Positions 16,796 through 24,672 of a stretch of DNA of 64,000 nucleotides are shown here, piece after piece. The stretch is from Sulfurospirillum diekertiae. GTDB lineage: Bacteria > Campylobacterota > Campylobacteria > Campylobacterales > Sulfurospirillaceae. The stretch lies in contig NZ_CP023275.1 of NCBI RefSeq assembly GCF_002309535.1, forward strand, positions 1,054,001-1,118,000, given 5' to 3'. Made by a program: the position numbers and the translations under genes. Each line of letters starts with the position of its first letter. Within the stretch, counting starts at the first letter, position 1. Under the pieces are notes generated by a model. The model had not been told where the DNA came from. It worked only from the letters and a program-made list of their open reading frames with translations, and did not search any database.

Positions 16796-17212
16796 AATTC
16801 CTTTTAAATACTCCTCCGCCAAGGTTGCGATCTCCTCTTCACTGAGGGTAATCGGTTCTGTTTGAGAAGGGATATTGTTGAGTAGAACTGCCATTTGCGT
16901 GCAGGTTTTAAAAAGCTCTTCAGGACTCATGGAAACCATGACATGTAAAACGTCATTGGGAAGATTTCGAGGTTCTAGTTGGTGCAGTGCCGTAAGCTTG
17001 GCTAAAAAAGTTTCAATGGTAGGATGCAAACGTTTTTCCTTATTTTTTTTTGTGCAATTATGCCACATTCTTTGTTTATCTGCTTCATTAATCTTACCAT
17101 GTAAGCATATTTTGGCTCGCTCCACGTTACAATCAAAGTTACTCTCATAAAGGGGCTTGGCATGAGTATGTACGATCTTGAGGCGTTTTTGCGCTCTATT
17201 CATCCGTTTCAA
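16778..17212 (-). CDS. Uncharacterised basic protein, start uncertain
   Basis: Up to 144 residues; not recognised. The N-terminal half is Lys/Arg/His-rich with three Cys; the C-terminal half is predicted helical and acidic (Leu-Ser-Glu-Glu-Glu-Ile-Ala). The longest form overlaps the 5' end of the divergent CBS/DUF294 gene by 51 bp, so the true start may be a later codon such as GTG near 17130. No good Shine-Dalgarno distinguishes the options. A weak palindrome copy near 16940 encodes Leu-His-Val-Met. Codon use is like the neighbours, which supports a real gene. Confidence 0.55.
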   Translation of the reverse strand: MKRMNRAQKRLKIVHTHAKPLYESNFDCNVERAKICLHGKINEADKQRMWHNCTKKNKEKRLHPTIETFLAKLTALHQLEPRNLPNDVLHVMVSMSPEELFKTCTQMAVLLNNIPSQTEPITLSEEEIATLAEEYLKGILKRFR

Positions 17213-18979
17213 CTGCTTTCCAAAACCGAGATTGCTAAAGCCATCAGTGCGATGAATATCGCTTACTATAAAAAAGAAACCTTGTTGCTTTCACCTTCAA
17301 AACCCGCTGAATTTTTATACATTATCATTAAAGGCGAAGTAGGGGAGTTTCATGAAGAGGAACTGCTGAAGGTGTACAGCAAATCCAACTCATTTGATGC
17401 CGATGCACTGATTTATTCCAAAAGTGAGAGCAGTTTTAAAGTTTTGGAAGAGCTCATTTGCTATGAGCTGAAAAAAGTCGATTTTCTCGCTTTACTTGAC
17501 TCCAACGCAGCATTTAAAGCCTACTTCATCCAAGACCTTGCTAACAAAATCCAATCCGCTAAAGCCAAAGAGTACACGACAGAACTCTCAGGATTTATGA
17601 TGGCGCGCGTGCAAGACAGCTACTTGCATGAGCCGACTATCGTAGAAAAAGAGTGCTCCATTATCGATGCCCTTGCTCAGATGGAGGCGACAAAGAGTAG
17701 TTGTATCATCGTTCGAAATGGCGAGGAGTATGAGTATGGCATCGTGACCGACAGCATTGTTCGTCGTCATGTACTTTTTGAGGAGTACGATAAACATGCC
17801 GCTATTGGTCCCATTGCTCTACATCCCATTATTACTATCGAAGCGGATGACTACCTTTTTAACGCACTTCTTTCTTTTACAAAACATTCCATTAAGCGCC
17901 TTATTGTCACACGCGATGGCGAAATTATCGGCATATTGGAGCAACTGGATCTGCTCAGCTATTTTGCCAACCACACCTATTTGGTCGCCGTTCAAATCCG
18001 TAAAGCGACCACGATTGAAGAGCTTAAACAAGCCAGTTTTGATCTGATTAGCATCGTGAAAAAGTTACATGTAAAAGGAACCAAGGTTGATTATATCGCC
18101 AAGCTGATCTCTGAGATCAACGAGAAGATTTATGAAAAGCTCTATGGCATGATCGTCCCACCTGAGCTTGCCCAAAAAGCGTGTTTGGTTGTGATGGGGA
18201 GTGAAGGGCGCAAAGAGCAGCTCCTTAAAACTGACCAAGACAATGCGTTGATTATTGACGATAATGTCAATGAAAGCCTTTATATTCCCTACATGCGGCG
18301 TTTTACTGAAACACTTATCGATTTTGGATTTCCGCGCTGTGAGGGTAACATCATGGTTTCCAATCCGTATTGGTGCAAACACTGGAGTGCTTACCAAAAG
18401 GAGATCATGCGTTGGTTTGATGCCCCAAGCATGGAAGATGTCATGAATCTCGCGATTTTTTTCGATGCAATTCCTGTGGCGGGTGAAGTGTCGATGTTGC
18501 ATAAACTCAAAAATGAAATCTTTGAACATGTCGAAGAGCAGAGTCCTTTTTTAGCCAATTTTGCGAAAGCGGCAACGGCATTTGAAACGCCCATTGGTAT
18601 GTTTACCAATCTGATTGCTCAAAATCATAAAATTGATGTCAAAAAAGGAGGAATTTTCCCCATCGTTCAAGGTGTGCGTGCCCTTGCATTAGAGCATAAA
18701 ATCGAAGTGACCGACACGCTTACGCGCATAAAGAAACTTGCAAAGTTAGACGTCATAGACAATGATTTTGCAGGCGCACTCATCGAAGCGTTTGATACTC
18801 TTTTGAACTTGCGCCTGAAAGAGCGTTTGAGTTTGGGTGAAGAAAAAGGGCTAGATAACTTCGTGAACATCGAAAATCTCAACCAATTAGAGCTAGAACT
18901 GCTCAAAGACAGCTTCAAAATCGTCAATAAATTTAAGAAGTTTTTGACGTACCATTTTAAACTTTCTATGGTGAGCTAA
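17162..18979 (+). CDS. Cyclic-nucleotide-domain / CBS-pair / DUF294 nucleotidyltransferase protein
   Basis: 605 residues, cytoplasmic. An N-terminal cNMP-binding-like beta barrel (about 10-130), two CBS domains (about 150-270), then a GlnD-like nucleotidyltransferase region with Gly-Ser-Glu-Gly-Arg-Lys-Glu-Gln (346-353) and Thr-Asp-Gln-Asp-Asn-Ala (357-362), and a helical DUF294 C-terminal half. By family it senses a nucleotide and modifies a protein or nucleotide partner; the target is not known. A DnaQ-like exonuclease gene follows after 1 bp; this pairing is common and often sits beside solute:sodium or acetate permease genes, though none is seen here. Confidence 0.85.
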   Translation: MSMYDLEAFLRSIHPFQLLSKTEIAKAISAMNIAYYKKETLLLSPSKPAEFLYIIIKGEVGEFHEEELLKVYSKSNSFDADALIYSKSESSFKVLEELICYELKKVDFLALLDSNAAFKAYFIQDLANKIQSAKAKEYTTELSGFMMARVQDSYLHEPTIVEKECSIIDALAQMEATKSSCIIVRNGEEYEYGIVTDSIVRRHVLFEEYDKHAAIGPIALHPIITIEADDYLFNALLSFTKHSIKRLIVTRDGEIIGILEQLDLLSYFANHTYLVAVQIRKATTIEELKQASFDLISIVKKLHVKGTKVDYIAKLISEINEKIYEKLYGMIVPPELAQKACLVVMGSEGRKEQLLKTDQDNALIIDDNVNESLYIPYMRRFTETLIDFGFPRCEGNIMVSNPYWCKHWSAYQKEIMRWFDAPSMEDVMNLAIFFDAIPVAGEVSMLHKLKNEIFEHVEEQSPFLANFAKAATAFETPIGMFTNLIAQNHKIDVKKGGIFPIVQGVRALALEHKIEVTDTLTRIKKLAKLDVIDNDFAGALIEAFDTLLNLRLKERLSLGEEKGLDNFVNIENLNQLELELLKDSFKIVNKFKKFLTYHFKLSMVS

Positions 18980-18980
18980 T

Positions 18981-19592
18981 ATGTTTGCCTCTTTCTTTGC
19001 CAAACGAAATGCCAAAAAACTCAAGGATGAGCAGTATCGTTTTTTATTTGATGAAGCGCCCGTTGATGAGGTGGTAGTGTTTGACACCGAAACGACAGGG
19101 CTTAGTCCTAAAAAAGATGAGATTCTCTCTATTGGCGCGGTGAAAATCAAGGGCAATAAAATCTTGATGTCCGAAAAGTTTGAGCTCTTCATCAAACCCA
19201 GTCGTGAGATCAATGAAAAAAGTATTAAGATTCACCAAATTCGCAATGTCGATTTAGAACATGGCATCGCTCCACACGAGGCAATCGTGCAGTTTTTGCA
19301 CTTCATTGGTTCACGCCCACTGGTCGGCTATTACCTTGAGTTTGACATCAAGATGATGAACACTTATGTTAAACCGTGGCTTGGCATCAACCTTCCAAAT
19401 CCGCAAATCGAAGTCTCAGGACTCTACCACGATAAAAAGATCAAATTCATCCCCGATGGCGTCATCGACCTGCGCTTTGATGTGATGATGAACGATCTTG
19501 GATTGCCTATTTTTGGAAAGCATGACGCACTGAACGATGCGGTAATGACGGCGATGATGTATATTAAACTGCAAAATATTGGGAAGATTTAG
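18981..19592 (+). CDS. DEDDh 3'-5' exonuclease, DnaQ/PolC-epsilon-like
   Basis: 203 residues. Exonuclease motifs: Asp-Thr-Glu-Thr-Thr-Gly (motif I), Gly-Tyr-Tyr-Leu-Glu-Phe-Asp (motif II), and His-Asp-Ala-Leu-Asn-Asp-Ala (motif III, DEDDh type). It is shorter than a full polymerase III epsilon subunit and lacks the C-terminal polymerase-binding tail, so it is better read as the exonuclease partner of the preceding CBS/DUF294 protein than as the replicative proofreader. Confidence 0.85.
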   Translation: MFASFFAKRNAKKLKDEQYRFLFDEAPVDEVVVFDTETTGLSPKKDEILSIGAVKIKGNKILMSEKFELFIKPSREINEKSIKIHQIRNVDLEHGIAPHEAIVQFLHFIGSRPLVGYYLEFDIKMMNTYVKPWLGINLPNPQIEVSGLYHDKKIKFIPDGVIDLRFDVMMNDLGLPIFGKHDALNDAVMTAMMYIKLQNIGKI

Positions 19593-19605
19593 GTGGCTTT
19601 TTTGC

Positions 19606-19617
19606 TTTACATGTAAA
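19606..19617. repeat. 12-bp palindrome TTTACATGTAAA upstream of mntA
   Basis: Perfect copy that covers the expected -35 position of the mntA-hepT promoter. Confidence 0.95.
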
Positions 19618-19631
19618 GGTTAGAATTATGT

Positions 19632-19637
19632 TATAAT
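19632..19637 (+). promoter_or_regulatory. Extended -10 promoter of the mntA-hepT operon
   Basis: TGTTATAAT, an extended -10 element, 27 bp before the mntA start, with an AAAGGA Shine-Dalgarno in between. Confidence 0.6.
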
Positions 19638-19663
19638 TTTTCAAATTCACGAAAGGATAAACG

Positions 19664-19942
19664 ATGGGTTATTTAGAAGTATTAAGCACCTTGGCACAAC
19701 TCAAAACCAAATACAACATCCCAGAACTTTACCTTTTCGGCTCTTTTGCTAAGCACCAAGATAATGAGAACAGCGACGTTGACATCGCTGTCAAACTCGA
19801 AAAAGCAGATGCATTTTTACTTGTACGCATCATGCAAGAAGCGCAAGAAAAACTTCACAGAAACGTGGATATCGTGCAACTGCGAGAGCGCATGAATCCT
19901 CTACTAAAAAAAGTTATTCTTGAAGAGGGCGTACGTGTCTGA
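19664..19942 (+). CDS. mntA: MntA-like nucleotidyltransferase antitoxin
   Basis: 92-residue minimal nucleotidyltransferase. It has the GSx10DxD motif (Gly26-Ser27 ... Asp38-x-Asp40) of MntA antitoxins, which transfer AMP to a tyrosine of the HepT toxin and so silence it. Cytoplasmic. The gene overlaps hepT by 8 bp, the typical order antitoxin-toxin. A promoter and palindrome lie just upstream. Confidence 0.87.
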   Translation: MGYLEVLSTLAQLKTKYNIPELYLFGSFAKHQDNENSDVDIAVKLEKADAFLLVRIMQEAQEKLHRNVDIVQLRERMNPLLKKVILEEGVRV

Positions 19943-20303
19943 GCAAGAACTTGTGCAAAGCATTCTCGAACAGATGATTCTCTCGTGCGAAAGAGTTGAA
20001 AAACGTTTTTCCACTATCCAAACGATTAATGATTTTTTAGACACCGAAGAAGGCATCGAAAAGCTTGATGCCATTTGTATGCAACTCATTGCTTTAGGCG
20101 AAAGTGTCAAAAACCTCGATAAGATCACACACAAAACGTTACTTCTCCGCTACCCACAAATCGTTTGGAGCGAAGTAGCTGGCATGCGCGACATCATCAG
20201 CCATCACTATTTTGATCTCAACGCTGAGATCGTTTTTGAGGTGTGTCAAAATCACATTAAACCGCTTAAAAATACACTGCAAATGATTCAAAAGGAATTT
20301 TGA
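19935..20303 (+). CDS. hepT: HepT-like HEPN ribonuclease toxin
   Basis: 122 residues from GTG at 19935, which overlaps the antitoxin stop. All-helical HEPN fold (DUF86/HepT). The catalytic Rx4HxY motif is intact: Arg85, His90, Tyr92 (Arg-Asp-Ile-Ile-Ser-His-His-Tyr). The tyrosine is the residue AMPylated by MntA in characterised pairs. Expected to cleave RNA, often tRNA, when freed, giving growth arrest or phage abortive infection. The next gene begins on the base after its stop codon. Confidence 0.86.
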   Translation: MSEQELVQSILEQMILSCERVEKRFSTIQTINDFLDTEEGIEKLDAICMQLIALGESVKNLDKITHKTLLLRYPQIVWSEVAGMRDIISHHYFDLNAEIVFEVCQNHIKPLKNTLQMIQKEF

Positions 20304-20942
20304 ATGGAAAGTACATCATTAAGTTGTGGAATTATTATGCCTATTTCGGCAATGGATGGATACCTAGCAAAACACTGGGAAGAAATTCAAGCAATTTATA
20401 TTGATGTTGCACAAAAATGTGGTCTTAGTAATGCAAAGCTTGTCAGCGAAGAGAAATCATCAGGTGTGATTCATACCAATATCATTAAAAATTTATTTGA
20501 AAATGATATTGTCATCTGTGATGTAAGTGGTAAAAATCCTAATGTTATGTTTGAACTTGGTCTGCGTATTGCCTTTGATAAACCTGTTATTGTTACAAAG
20601 GACGATGAAACAAAAATTAGTTTTGATATAGCACCTTTAAAATACCTTGAATACCCTAAAACACAACATCATGGTGGAATAGAAAAATTTAAAATAGATC
20701 TTACTGAGTGCTTACAAGCGACATTAGAAAAAAGCCCTTCCTATCTTCAAAGTTTTGGTATCAATTACAGCCGTGTTGATAATAGTGAAGCTTTTTTACA
20801 GAAATTGAGCAGTATTGAAAAGGATGTTCGTTTAACAAAAATCTTGACACTTCAGAATCAATCTAACCTTTCAAATCTAAATGATTTAATTCCTTTTGAC
20901 CCAGTTGCGAGACTCAATAGAAAATTAGGAATAAAATCCTAA
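20304..20942 (+). CDS. Nucleoside deoxyribosyltransferase-like / TIR-like Rossmann protein linked to mntA-hepT
   Basis: 212 residues. The first 115 or so resemble the nucleoside 2-deoxyribosyltransferase-like fold: a Gly-Ile-Ile-Met-Pro-Ile-Ser opening strand, Asn-Asp-Ile-Val-Ile-Cys-Asp (Asp73), then Asn78-Pro-Asn80-Val-Met-Phe-Glu84-Leu-Gly, and Lys-Pro-Val-Ile-Val. Glu84 corresponds to the usual catalytic glutamate of this fold, which in relatives cleaves N-glycosidic bonds of nucleosides or NAD. The C-terminal 90 residues are unrecognised and helical. The gene is AT-rich and begins directly after the hepT stop (TGAATG), preceded by AAGGAA, so it is the third gene of the toxin-antitoxin operon. 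Activity is inference. Confidence 0.75.
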   Translation: MESTSLSCGIIMPISAMDGYLAKHWEEIQAIYIDVAQKCGLSNAKLVSEEKSSGVIHTNIIKNLFENDIVICDVSGKNPNVMFELGLRIAFDKPVIVTKDDETKISFDIAPLKYLEYPKTQHHGGIEKFKIDLTECLQATLEKSPSYLQSFGINYSRVDNSEAFLQKLSSIEKDVRLTKILTLQNQSNLSNLNDLIPFDPVARLNRKLGIKS

Positions 20943-20973
20943 TTTATATTTTAAATAATAAAAGGCCAGTGTT

Positions 20974-21096
20974 AAACTTTTAACTTTTTAGTACATAATA
21001 CTTTGCTTTCTTCATCATTTGCCTGTTTTATATGTTCTGAGTCTTTACATGTAAAGCTATTTATGAGTCTCACCTATTCACAAAAGTTAAAAGTTT
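20974..21096. repeat. 123-bp unit bounded by a 15-bp perfect inverted repeat
   Basis: Arms at 20974-20988 and 21082-21096 enclose 93 bp that includes a palindrome copy. Size and form are compatible with a small MITE-like element or the relic of an insertion at the end of the toxin-antitoxin operon. No target-site duplication is evident. Confidence 0.5.
21044..21055. repeat. 12-bp palindrome TTTACATGTAAA
   Basis: Perfect copy inside the inverted-repeat unit between the toxin-antitoxin operon and acr3. Confidence 0.95.
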
Positions 21097-21330
21097 GGCT
21101 CTCCAATCCTGAGTTGCTCTCTATGAAATCCTTGCAAAAATGCTTTATCTACGCACTCATTTCTTTCACATGAGAACGAAGTAAATAAATTTTGGTTATG
21201 CTATTTTCATGTTGCGATCTTGATGTAAAATAGAGTAATGAGATATTTGAAATAAAGTAATTTTGCAATAAGTATACTGATTTTATAGGGTTACATTAAC
21301 CTATTTTTGGGTCAATTACAAGCAACTTAA

Positions 21331-21346
21331 ATCAATATATATTGAT
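21331..21346. promoter_or_regulatory. Probable ArsR operator of acr3
   Basis: ATCAATATATATTGAT, a perfect 16-bp palindrome of the ATCAA-N6-TTGAT form known for ArsR repressors of arsenic operons, 17 bp before the acr3 start. No arsR gene is adjacent, so the repressor would be encoded elsewhere. Confidence 0.7.
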
Positions 21347-21363
21347 ATATAAAGGATGTTTCC

Positions 21364-22419
21364 ATGCAAAATAAATCGACAAAACCCGCTTCAGGTATGG
21401 GCTTTTTTGAGCGTTACCTTACGGTATGGGTGGCTTTGTGTATTATTGCGGGTGTGGCCATCGGTCAGTTTTTTCCTATCATTCCTCAGACGCTCAGTCG
21501 TTTTGAATATGCACATGTCTCCATTCCTATTGCCATTCTCATTTGGCTGATGATCTACCCAATGATGCTCAAAATTGACTTTGCGAGTATTTTGGACGCG
21601 GGTAAAAAACCTAAAGGCTTGTGTATTACATGCACGGTAAATTGGTTGATTAAACCTTTTACGATGTATCTTATCGCAGCTTTCTTTTTTAAAGTGCTCT
21701 TTGTAAACTTTTTACCTGAAAATCTTGCCAATGAATACTTGGCGGGTGCTATTTTACTCGGAGCGGCACCTTGTACGGCGATGGTGTTTGTATGGAGCCA
21801 TCTGACCAAAGGCGATCCTGCGTACACGTTGATTCAAGTGGCGGTAAATGACCTGATTTTGCTGATTGCGTTTACGCCTATTGTGGCTTTTTTACTAGGC
21901 GTTAGTAATGTCTTTGTGCCGTATGACACGTTGTTTTTATCGGTTGTTTTATTTGTAGTCATCCCCTTGTTAAGCGGTTATCTTTCACGTCGTTATATCA
22001 TCAAGCACAAAGGTCTTGGTTACTTTGAAAATGTGTTTATTAAAAAATTTAACAACACCACCATTCTTGGGCTTTTGCTCACACTCATCATTATTTTTAC
22101 GTTTCAAGGCGACATTATTCTCAACAATCCTTTACATGTAATTCTTATTGCTATTCCCCTCACCCTTCAAACCTTTTTTATTTTTTACATTTCCTATGGT
22201 TGGGCACGCGTCTGGAAGCTTCCTCATAACATTGCTGCACCTGCTGGAATGATTGGGGCGAGTAACTTTTTTGAACTTTCCGTAGCTGTAGCGATCACAC
22301 TTTTTGGTTTGCAATCAGGTGCAACGCTGGCAACAGTCGTAGGCGTACTTGTGGAAGTTCCTGTCATGTTGGCGCTCGTGCGCATTGCGAACAACACAAA
22401 GCATTGGTTTGAAAAGTAG
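21364..22419 (+). CDS. acr3: Acr3-family arsenite efflux permease
   Basis: 351 residues with ten hydrophobic helices, the usual Acr3 length. The conserved Gly-Ala-Ala-Pro-Cys-Thr-Ala-Met-Val-Phe-Val-Trp-Ser motif in the fourth to fifth helix region carries the cysteine needed for arsenite transport; Ala-Pro-Ala-Gly-Met-Ile-Gly-Ala-Ser-Asn-Phe-Phe-Glu-Leu near the C terminus is also diagnostic. It expels As(III) from the cytoplasm using the proton gradient. A palindrome variant (22131-22142) is read as Leu-His-Val-Ile. No arsC or arsR is adjacent; control is likely through the 21331 operator. Confidence 0.92.
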   Translation: MQNKSTKPASGMGFFERYLTVWVALCIIAGVAIGQFFPIIPQTLSRFEYAHVSIPIAILIWLMIYPMMLKIDFASILDAGKKPKGLCITCTVNWLIKPFTMYLIAAFFFKVLFVNFLPENLANEYLAGAILLGAAPCTAMVFVWSHLTKGDPAYTLIQVAVNDLILLIAFTPIVAFLLGVSNVFVPYDTLFLSVVLFVVIPLLSGYLSRRYIIKHKGLGYFENVFIKKFNNTTILGLLLTLIIIFTFQGDIILNNPLHVILIAIPLTLQTFFIFYISYGWARVWKLPHNIAAPAGMIGASNFFELSVAVAITLFGLQSGATLATVVGVLVEVPVMLALVRIANNTKHWFEK

Positions 22420-22439
22420 CAAGTAGAGAGACACAGGGT

Positions 22440-22469
22440 AACCACGAGAGGAAAATTCCCCTCGTGGTT
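22440..22469. terminator. Bidirectional terminator between acr3 and metE
   Basis: AACCACGAG / CTCGTGGTT with further inner pairing (GG/CC) around AAAATT, followed by ATTTTT on the plus strand. It serves both convergent genes. Confidence 0.85.
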
Positions 22470-22473
22470 ATTT

Positions 22474-24672
22474 TTAGCGTGCTAACTGCACGGCTTTTAT
22501 CATGTTGGTTAAAGCGGCTTTAGTTTCACTCCAACCTCTGGTTTTTAAACCGCAATCAGGGTTGATCCAGAGTTGCTCTTTAGGCAAAACTTGCAAGCAT
22601 GCTTTGATCTGCTCGCTCATTTCTTCCACACTCGGTACACGTGGCGAATGGATGTCATACACGCCCGGTCCAATTTGGGCTCTGTAGTTTGCTTTTTGAA
22701 AGACTTTGAGCAGTTTATTGCCACTGCGTGACGTCTCGATGGTGATGACATCGGCGTCCATACGTTCTATCGTGTCGATGATGTCATTGAAGTTGCTGTA
22801 ACACATGTGCGTATGAATCTGTGTTTGATCCCATGCAATCCCTATCGAAGCTTTGAAACTCTCAACCGCCCATTTTTCATACGCTTTGATCTTTTCCTCA
22901 CGTAAAGGATAACCCTCTTTAAATGCCGCTTCATCGACTTGGATGATTTGGATGTCGTGACGTTGCAGTTCATCGACCTCTTCAGAGATCGCATTGGCGA
23001 CTTCAAAAGCTACTTCACTTTTCGGGATGTCATTGCGTACAAATGACCAGTTGAGGATGGTCACAGGGCCTGTAAGCATGCCTTTCATTGGTTTCTCAGT
23101 CAAGCTTTGGGCATACACTGTCCAGTCAACACTAAGGGGCTGTTTGCGACGAACGCTTCCGTATAAAAGCGGTGGCTTGACACAACGGCTCCCGTAACTT
23201 TGAACCCAACCATTTTCACTAAAGGCAAACCCCTCTAAGAGTTCGCCAAAGTACTCGACCATGTCATTGCGTTCAAACTCGCCATGCACCAAGACATCAA
23301 GCCCAAGTGCTTCTTGAAACTCAACGCATGCTTTGATGGACTCTTTAAGCGATGCTTCGTACTGCTCGCATGAAATCTCCCCTTTTTTATAGGTATTACG
23401 TACCGCTCTGGTCTCTTTAGTTTGAGGAAATGAGCCGATGGTCGTAGTAGGAAAAAGCGGCAAATTCAGCGCTTTTTGTTGTAAGGCAAAACGGGTAGCG
23501 TAAGGTGACCTGGTGTAGGCAATGCCACTAGTTTGAAGTGGTGGTACTTTTTGGGTGCATGCACTTATTGTTGGTTTTTCTTTCTTCTCCCAAAGTGTAT
23601 TGAGCTGCTCTAACTCTACTAGTTTTTCAAGGGCAAAGCTGAGACGACTTTTGACTTCAGGAGCTAATTTTTCTTCAAACTTGGTTGAAAAAGGTACATG
23701 TAAAAGCGAGCATGAGGTGGAAAGGATGATATGGTTGTCATCGATTTTTTCGCTGATTTTCTCTAACAATTCATACGTTTTGAAAGCATTGCTTTTCCAA
23801 ACATTGCGCCCATCAATCATGCCAGCAATCAGTATTTTATTGTTTACATGTAAAAGGGCGTCAAGGTTCTCTTCGCCGTACACAAAATCAAGTCCTATCG
23901 CCCAAATAGGGCAATTTCCTAAGATTTCCACCGCTTCATTAGCACGATCAAAATAGGTGACAACCGCGATTTTAAGATTGGGACTCACCACACCTAAACG
24001 CTCATACGCTATTTTTAAAAGGCTGAGGAATTTTGGCTCTAACGTTTTGGCAAAAAGTGGTTCATCAAACTGCACAACGATGTTTTCACCTAAACTTGAA
24101 ATGGCATAAAGCACTTTAACATAGGCTGTCACCACAGCATCAAAAAGGCTGTAAAGATCACTTCCATCGACAGCGTTGGAAAGGAAAAGAAAGGTAAGTG
24201 GTCCTACAAGATTTATTTTTGGATGAACTCCTTGCGCTTTGGCTTCTATAAACTCTTCTGCGATTTTAGAAATGTTCACGTGGGAAAAGTTCATATTCGC
24301 ATGTAGTTCTGGGACAATGTAGTGGTAGTTGGTGTTAAACCATTTGGTCATCTCCATTGCGGCATGGTCATCATCACCCCGTGCCATGGCGAAATAGCAA
24401 TCTATTTTGTCGTCGATATTTTCAAAGCGCGGAGGAATGGCTCCCAGCATAACGGTCGTGTCGAGCATAATGTCGTAGAGACTAAAATCATTGCATGAAA
24501 TAAAGTCGATGTGATGCTCTTTTTGGTAGTTCCAATGGCGATTTTTGAGCGTTTTAGCAACGGATTTGACCGCTTCAAAATCAGTTTTACCCGCCCAATA
24601 GGCTTCTAAAGCAAATTTGAGCTCACGTTTTTCCCCAATGCGTGGGAAGCCTGTAACGTAGGTTTGTGACAT
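22474..24672 (-). CDS. metE: Cobalamin-independent methionine synthase
   Basis: 732-residue cytosolic zinc enzyme that methylates homocysteine with 5-methyltetrahydropteroyltri-glutamate as the last step of methionine synthesis. The N-terminal barrel begins Gly-Phe-Pro-Arg-Ile-Gly; the C-terminal barrel carries Thr-Thr-Thr-Ile-Gly-Ser-Phe-Pro-Gln-Thr, the zinc-ligand histidine and cysteine in His-Met-Cys-Tyr-Ser, and the final cysteine in Asn-Pro-Asp-Cys-Gly-Leu-Lys-Thr-Arg. Slightly shorter than the E. coli enzyme, as usual in this phylum. Two palindrome copies in the gene (23693 partial, 23843 perfect) are read as Leu-His-Val. It has an unusually long leader (see 24673-25158). Confidence 0.95.
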   Translation of the reverse strand: MSQTYVTGFPRIGEKRELKFALEAYWAGKTDFEAVKSVAKTLKNRHWNYQKEHHIDFISCNDFSLYDIMLDTTVMLGAIPPRFENIDDKIDCYFAMARGDDDHAAMEMTKWFNTNYHYIVPELHANMNFSHVNISKIAEEFIEAKAQGVHPKINLVGPLTFLFLSNAVDGSDLYSLFDAVVTAYVKVLYAISSLGENIVVQFDEPLFAKTLEPKFLSLLKIAYERLGVVSPNLKIAVVTYFDRANEAVEILGNCPIWAIGLDFVYGEENLDALLHVNNKILIAGMIDGRNVWKSNAFKTYELLEKISEKIDDNHIILSTSCSLLHVPFSTKFEEKLAPEVKSRLSFALEKLVELEQLNTLWEKKEKPTISACTQKVPPLQTSGIAYTRSPYATRFALQQKALNLPLFPTTTIGSFPQTKETRAVRNTYKKGEISCEQYEASLKESIKACVEFQEALGLDVLVHGEFERNDMVEYFGELLEGFAFSENGWVQSYGSRCVKPPLLYGSVRRKQPLSVDWTVYAQSLTEKPMKGMLTGPVTILNWSFVRNDIPKSEVAFEVANAISEEVDELQRHDIQIIQVDEAAFKEGYPLREEKIKAYEKWAVESFKASIGIAWDQTQIHTHMCYSNFNDIIDTIERMDADVITIETSRSGNKLLKVFQKANYRAQIGPGVYDIHSPRVPSVEEMSEQIKACLQVLPKEQLWINPDCGLKTRGWSETKAALTNMIKAVQLAR
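23843..23854. repeat. 12-bp palindrome TTTACATGTAAA inside metE
   Basis: Perfect copy, read on the minus strand as Leu-His-Val-Asn. Confidence 0.95.

Larger units (their letters stand above)
20943..21363. other. 421-bp gene-poor stretch with a widely spaced inverted repeat
   Basis: It holds a 15-bp perfect inverted repeat (AAACTTTTAACTTTT at 20974-20988, complement at 21082-21096), one 12-bp palindrome at 21044, a weak 36-codon ORF at 21063-21173 without a ribosome-binding site, -10-like boxes at 21226 and 21273, and an ArsR-type operator at 21331-21346. AT-rich throughout. No recognisable transposase remnant. Confidence 0.7.

Noticed and set aside
21063-21173. 36-codon ORF in the acr3 upstream gap.
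   Set aside because: No ribosome-binding site and no recognisable similarity; noted only as part of the gene-poor stretch.
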